This document shows, in pieces, positions 59,972 to 64,000 of a stretch of DNA of 64,000 nucleotides. The translations under genes were made by a program, and so were the position numbers. Position 1 is the stretch's first letter, and each line of letters begins with the position of its first letter. Below the pieces are notes generated by a model. That model had not been told where the DNA came from. It did not search any database and was given only the letters and a program-made list of their open reading frames with translations. The stretch covers positions 91,473 through 155,472 of the forward strand of contig LMZR01000018.1 of the NCBI GenBank assembly GCA_001567105.1. Direction: 5' to 3'. The stretch is from Chloroflexi bacterium OLB14. Lineage in GTDB: Bacteria; Chloroflexota; Anaerolineae; Anaerolineales; Villigracilaceae.

Positions 59972-60744
59972 TTTCTTTTTCAACACAAACGCAAACCAAT
60001 ATAGATTTCGCGGCAGACTTAATTCGTCAAGCCAAGCAAACAGTCATACTGAGTGGGGCAGGTATTTCCACACCGTCAAACATACCTGATTTCCGTTCAA
60101 CAGAATCAGGCTTATGGTCAAAAGATGAGCCGCTTGAAGTTGCCTCATTAAGCACCTTTCGCACACACCCTGAAAAATTTTTTGCTTGGTTTCGCCCATT
60201 AGCAAGTCAAATCTTTTACGCAGAACCAAACCCCGCCCATATTGCTTTAGCACAACTAGAAAAAAAAGGCTTCCTCAAATCTATCATCACCCAAAACGTG
60301 GATATGCTTCATCAAAAGGCAGGCTCAAAAACCGTCATCGAAATGCACGGAACCATGCAAACTTTAACCTGCACTCAGTGTTATCATCAAGTAAATGCAC
60401 AGCCATATTTAGCACCCTTTGTAGAAACAGGCGAAATTCCGCGTTGCCCAAAATGTAAGCAGATTTTGAAGCCCGACGTGATTTTGTTTGGCGAACAACT
60501 ACCCCAAGCGGCATGGATGCAAGCCCAAAAACAAGCGCGTCAAGCGGACCTCATGCTGGTTGCTGGTTCTTCATTAGAAGTTTTACCTGTGGCTGGTTTA
60601 CCCATGCAAACTTTAGACCGTGGCGGTCACTTGATTATGATTAACAATATGCCAACTTATTTAGATGTGCGGGCTGATATAATTTTTTCAGAAGATCTTT
60701 CAATTATCCTGCCTGCAATTACAGAGAGAGTGTTACATGGCTGA
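59968..60744 (+). CDS. Sirtuin-type NAD-dependent protein deacylase
   Basis: A 258-residue Sir2 protein: NAD-binding ILSGAGISTPSNIPDFRS, catalytic His in EMHGT, TQNVDMLHQ, zinc Cys pairs CTQC and CPKC, and VAGSSLEVLPVA. It removes acyl groups from lysines. Translation is coupled to both neighbours: ATGA overlap upstream and an eight-base overlap with the histidine kinase downstream. A sirtuin inside a signalling operon is unusual and may regulate the proteins around it. Confidence 0.93.
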   Translation: MISFSTQTQTNIDFAADLIRQAKQTVILSGAGISTPSNIPDFRSTESGLWSKDEPLEVASLSTFRTHPEKFFAWFRPLASQIFYAEPNPAHIALAQLEKKGFLKSIITQNVDMLHQKAGSKTVIEMHGTMQTLTCTQCYHQVNAQPYLAPFVETGEIPRCPKCKQILKPDVILFGEQLPQAAWMQAQKQARQADLMLVAGSSLEVLPVAGLPMQTLDRGGHLIMINNMPTYLDVRADIIFSEDLSIILPAITERVLHG

Positions 60745-61981
60745 AATAAAAACAGAGCGCTTAGATGGCTATCGCCGCCTTGTAGATATTGCCCGCGACC
60801 TTGCTTCTACTTTAGATTTAGACATTCTGCTTTCACGTATTGTGCACGCCGCCGCCGAAATTTGCGGAGCAGAAGCCGCCTCTATTTTGTTATATGACGA
60901 TACATCCCGTCAATTATATTTTCAAGTCTCTACCAATATGGATGAATCGACTCGGCGGGGTATTACAGTTCCGCTTGATGGCAGTATTGCAGGCTGGATT
61001 GTGAACAATCGTAAACCTGTACGCATCACTAATGCTCATGACGACATCCGCTTTTACTCTAATGTTGAAGCAATTACAGGACTCACCACACAATCTTTGC
61101 TAGGTGTTCCATTAATTACAAAAAATAAAATTGTAGGCGTACTAGAAGCATTAAATAAACATCGCGGTAAATTTTCAGATACAGATGAATCTATGCTATT
61201 GGTGTTAGGCGCACAAGCCGCAGTAGCAATTGAAAACACACGCCTATTTCAACAATCAGATTTGATTTCAGAATTTGTACATGAACTTCGCACCCCACTT
61301 TCATCGCTCAGCACAGCCACATATCTTTTATTGCGCCCTGAAATGTCGCAAGAACAACGCGAACAAATTATCAATAATATTCACAACGAAACTATGCGAT
61401 TAAATTCACTGGCTTCTTCATTTTTAGATTTAGCCAGGCTTGAATCGGGGCGAGTACAGTTTCGTAAAACTGCATTCAGCCTAGCAGATTTAATGTATGA
61501 ATGTAAAGATATTATGTCTACCAAAGCGGTGGAAGATGGTATACAAATGCGTGTCGAATCTCCAGAAGGTTTGCCTGTTATTGAAGCTGATAGAGACAAA
61601 CTAAAACAAGTGCTATTAAATTTATTAAGTAACGCTATAAAATACAATCGCCCTAATGGTTCAGTTATGTTGCGTGCTGAAACTCGCGAAAATGAAACTG
61701 CTATTTTTGTGCAAGACACAGGTATCGGCATTCCTGAAGAATCGCTACCACATTTATTTCAAAAATTTTATCGCGTACGCGAACATGAAACTCGCACTTC
61801 AGGTACAGGCTTAGGCTTATCTATCTGTAAACAAATTATTTATGGGCATGGCGGACGCATTGAAGTGAAAAGCAAACCTGGCGTTGGCACTGCTTTCATT
61901 TTGTATTTGCCTCGCTCAGGTAAAACTATTCCGCGCGACGAAGTAATTACCCAATCACCAAAAAGTACCAAAAAGAAATAA
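60737..61981 (+). CDS. Soluble histidine kinase with GAF domain
   Basis: A 414-residue kinase. The GAF domain (~15-165) has AAEICGAEAASILLYD and GVPLITKNKIVGVLE. HisKA shows His182 in SEFVHELRTPLSSL. The ATPase domain has NLLSNAIKYN, DTGIGIP and GTGLGLSICK. No membrane helix, so it senses inside the cell, perhaps a cyclic nucleotide or other small ligand. Its start lies inside the sirtuin gene. It may phosphorylate the receiver of the CpaE-like protein. Confidence 0.92.
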   Translation: MAEIKTERLDGYRRLVDIARDLASTLDLDILLSRIVHAAAEICGAEAASILLYDDTSRQLYFQVSTNMDESTRRGITVPLDGSIAGWIVNNRKPVRITNAHDDIRFYSNVEAITGLTTQSLLGVPLITKNKIVGVLEALNKHRGKFSDTDESMLLVLGAQAAVAIENTRLFQQSDLISEFVHELRTPLSSLSTATYLLLRPEMSQEQREQIINNIHNETMRLNSLASSFLDLARLESGRVQFRKTAFSLADLMYECKDIMSTKAVEDGIQMRVESPEGLPVIEADRDKLKQVLLNLLSNAIKYNRPNGSVMLRAETRENETAIFVQDTGIGIPEESLPHLFQKFYRVREHETRTSGTGLGLSICKQIIYGHGGRIEVKSKPGVGTAFILYLPRSGKTIPRDEVITQSPKSTKKK

Positions 61982-62059
61982 CAACGAAAAATTCAATTGA
62001 CTTTTTGACTTGAAAGATATAAACTAAATAATCATTTTAATCATATTTGGAGGAAGAGA

Positions 62060-62620
62060 ATGGCGCAATTTCAATTTGTGATGAGGTCTGGACCTACCCC
62101 TGGTGTGGTCTTTCCATTAGAGGGTGAACAACTCACGATTGGACGAGATTCATCAAACGGCGTAGCAATTAATGATGCAGAAGTTTCACGCAAACATGCC
62201 CGCCTCAACATGCAAGGTGGAAAATTTGTTATTGACGATTTAGGCTCTACCAATGGTACCTTCGTTAACGGACAACGCATTACAGGTCCAGTTGTGTTAA
62301 AAGCGGGTGACGTAGTCTCATTAGGTGAACAAATTGTCCTCATGTACGATGCGATCAGCACAGATGCTGGGGCTACAGTAGCAGTTTCGCGCAAAGCCAT
62401 CCCATCTGCTCCCCCTATGCAATCTTACGCGCCACCTCCTGCGGCTACTCCATCTTATGCTTCACCACAACAAGCTATGTCGCCTAAAAAGACAAACATG
62501 GTTCCTATTTTTATTGGAGTAGGGGCATTGCTCTTTCTATGTCTGTGCGCTGCCTTTTTCTGGTGGGTAGATGCAACCTATCGCTGGTGTACTTTCTTCC
62601 CATTTATTTCAGGTTGTTAG
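62060..62620 (+). CDS. FHA-domain protein with C-terminal membrane helix
   Basis: A 186-residue protein. The FHA domain (~20-100) has LTIGRDSSNGVAINDAEVSR, KHARL and LGSTNGTFVNGQRI, the phosphothreonine-binding residues. A Pro/Ala-rich linker and one membrane helix (~152-172) follow, with a short Cys-containing end outside. GGAGG precedes the ATG. It probably recruits Thr-phosphorylated proteins to the membrane; no Ser/Thr kinase is in the window. Confidence 0.9.
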   Translation: MAQFQFVMRSGPTPGVVFPLEGEQLTIGRDSSNGVAINDAEVSRKHARLNMQGGKFVIDDLGSTNGTFVNGQRITGPVVLKAGDVVSLGEQIVLMYDAISTDAGATVAVSRKAIPSAPPMQSYAPPPAATPSYASPQQAMSPKKTNMVPIFIGVGALLFLCLCAAFFWWVDATYRWCTFFPFISGC

Positions 62621-62713
62621 ATTTTCACCACCCACGCCCTGCAAAACGCAGGCGTGAATATTTAAGCTTCTTGATTCTGTTGCAAAATCAACTATCTTTG
62701 ATAGAATAAAAAT

Positions 62714-63925
62714 ATGCAAAACACAAACCAGCCCAACTCCCCATCATGGGGCGGAAACACCAAACTCGTTGTAGCGCTCACCCTTATCGTTCTATTGGGC
62801 GCATTAATCATAAGTTCAAAAGCAGTTATCACACCTTTACTAATCGCTTTAGTTATTTCTTACCTTTTTCACCCCCTAGCAGATTTTTTTCAACGAAAAC
62901 TAAAAATTTCTTGGAGTGCCTCTGTAGGGATTATTTACCTCATCATCCTTGTTGCCCTAATTGCCTCATTAACATTTGGCGGTGTTAGCCTAGCACAACA
63001 GATTCAAAATTTAATAGTCAACGTTCAAAGTACAATTCAAAACTTACCCGAACTTATCGAAACCGCATCTAAACAAGTCTTCACATTTGGACCTTTTACA
63101 CTAGACTTTAGAACACTAGACCTAAATGGACTCAGTGAACAAATATTAGATATGATACAACCACTATTAAGCCACACAGGCACCATACTTGGCTCTGTGG
63201 CTGGCGGAGCGGCTAACTTTCTGGGTTGGGCTTTATTTGTCCTATTAGTCTCTTACTTTGTATTAGCAGAAAGCGGAGGCTTAAAAGATAAGATGATCAA
63301 GATAGACGTTCCGGGCTACACAGAAGATATTGCTCGCCTCTCTCGCGAACTTGGCCGTATATGGAACGCCTTCTTGCGTGGGCAAATTATTCTTTTCTTT
63401 CTAACAATCATCGTCTATGCAATTGCATTAGGCATACTTGGCGTCAACTATGCACTTCCACTCGCAGTAATGGCAGGCTTTGCACGCTTCATCCCATACG
63501 TTGGACCTGCTGTCAACTGGGGCATACTATCCATCGTTGCATTTTTTCAAGTATTTAAACTATTTGGCATGGAACCTTGGGCTTACACACTGCTTGTCTT
63601 AATCATCGCCATCGTCATAGATCAAGTTTTTGATAACATCCTCACACCGCGCATCTTATCCGATGCTCTCAGTGTTCACCCTGCCGCAGTACTCGTTGCC
63701 GCCATCATCGCCGCAAATTTATTTGGCTTACTTGGCGTTGTCGTTGCCGCCCCTTTACTTGCCACAGCCATGTTATTATGGCGCTACACCATGCGAAAAA
63801 TGTTAGACATGGAACCTTTTCCTAACCCTGAAATACATCATCAACCCCAACCAGGTTCACGCCTCATTGTGACAATAAAACGCTTCTTTCGTAACCTCAG
63901 CCTGCGTACTAAAAAGAAACCTTAA
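62714..63925 (+). CDS. AI-2E family (PerM-like) transporter
   Basis: A 403-residue membrane protein with about eight helices in the DUF20/AI-2E pattern: the opening TPLLIALVISYLFHPLADFF, the long amphipathic middle (~95-150), and GFARFIPYVGPAVNWG with FDNILTPRILSDALSVHP. Members export autoinducer-2 or act as ion antiporters; the choice cannot be made here. A basic tail follows. Confidence 0.9.
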   Translation: MQNTNQPNSPSWGGNTKLVVALTLIVLLGALIISSKAVITPLLIALVISYLFHPLADFFQRKLKISWSASVGIIYLIILVALIASLTFGGVSLAQQIQNLIVNVQSTIQNLPELIETASKQVFTFGPFTLDFRTLDLNGLSEQILDMIQPLLSHTGTILGSVAGGAANFLGWALFVLLVSYFVLAESGGLKDKMIKIDVPGYTEDIARLSRELGRIWNAFLRGQIILFFLTIIVYAIALGILGVNYALPLAVMAGFARFIPYVGPAVNWGILSIVAFFQVFKLFGMEPWAYTLLVLIIAIVIDQVFDNILTPRILSDALSVHPAAVLVAAIIAANLFGLLGVVVAAPLLATAMLLWRYTMRKMLDMEPFPNPEIHHQPQPGSRLIVTIKRFFRNLSLRTKKKP

Positions 63926-64000
63926 GCCAAGCCTCAACCGCATGGCGTCCCGTACAGCACTTTCAACGATAAACAAAAACATAAAATAGGAGATATAAAC
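63926..64000 (+). other. Leader of the next gene
   Basis: Non-coding to the window edge. AGGAGATATAAAC at the very end (63988-64000) is a strong ribosome binding site in the spacing expected before a start codon just outside the window. Confidence 0.5.

Overview
The window looks like a chromosome segment of a low-GC member of Chloroflexota, probably Anaerolineae. The pointers are: many lipoproteins with Pro/Thr-rich linkers next to bacterial SH3 or jelly-roll domains, a PBP1A with a Pro/Thr tail, RpoC with a large coiled-coil insertion, a three-subunit transhydrogenase, paired ABC-F proteins, and intergenic repeat families of the kind common in these genomes. This placement rests on gene content and style only. 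No rRNA is present; the one stable RNA I am sure of is a tmRNA.

Layout. 0-10 kb: MaoC-like dehydratase, PBP1A, a zinc-ribbon protein, then rpoC alone (no rpoB beside it) with its own promoter and a leader hairpin, then a methyltransferase. 10-13 kb: two paralogous SH3 lipoproteins, the second inside a 1.7 kb block bounded by ~130 bp inverted repeats. 13-15.6 kb: a type IIA topoisomerase A subunit whose real start is split off by one extra A in an A9 run. 15.9-22.5 kb: cytochrome P450 facing a minus-strand operon of a six-helix membrane protein, an Rv3378c-like terpene synthase, an Rv3377c-like class II diterpene cyclase, a sensor kinase and a receiver protein. 22.8-29.3 kb: housekeeping and envelope genes, including a GT39-like glycosyltransferase. 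29.3-32.1 kb: a structured inverted-repeat element and a TetR-controlled exporter operon. 32.1-35.9 kb: a small accessory block with PadR and MarR operons, bounded by a second copy of the 3' end of ettA. 35.9-47.2 kb: ettA, a decayed AbrB/PIN module, the split pnt operon, an ABC-F protein, a DUF3800 gene flanked by structured RNAs, and a Phd/VapC toxin-antitoxin pair. 47.3-52.9 kb: proC, ruvA, ruvC, yebC (N-terminus split by a homopolymer), MFS, sbcD. 53-58.7 kb: C39 peptidase, DUF2971, dnaK, a lipoprotein, ssrA. 58.8-64 kb: a signalling operon (receiver-ParA fusion, sirtuin, GAF histidine kinase), then FHA and AI-2E family membrane proteins.

How genes work together. The strongest candidate system is the diterpene locus: a class II cyclase plus a tuberculosinol-synthase-like partner, as in Mycobacterium tuberculosis Rv3377c-Rv3378c and the related kolavelool pair of Herpetosiphon. 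Here the pair is translationally joined to a histidine kinase and receiver, with a P450 convergent to them. The second candidate is the DUF3800 locus, with a three-way-junction RNA beside its stop codon and a terminator-bearing leader upstream.

Caution. Three conserved genes (topoisomerase A, pntB, yebC) and one toxin carry a +1 base in A/T runs of 7-9. This may be homopolymer miscalling in the assembly or real slippage-dependent expression; the sequence alone cannot separate these.
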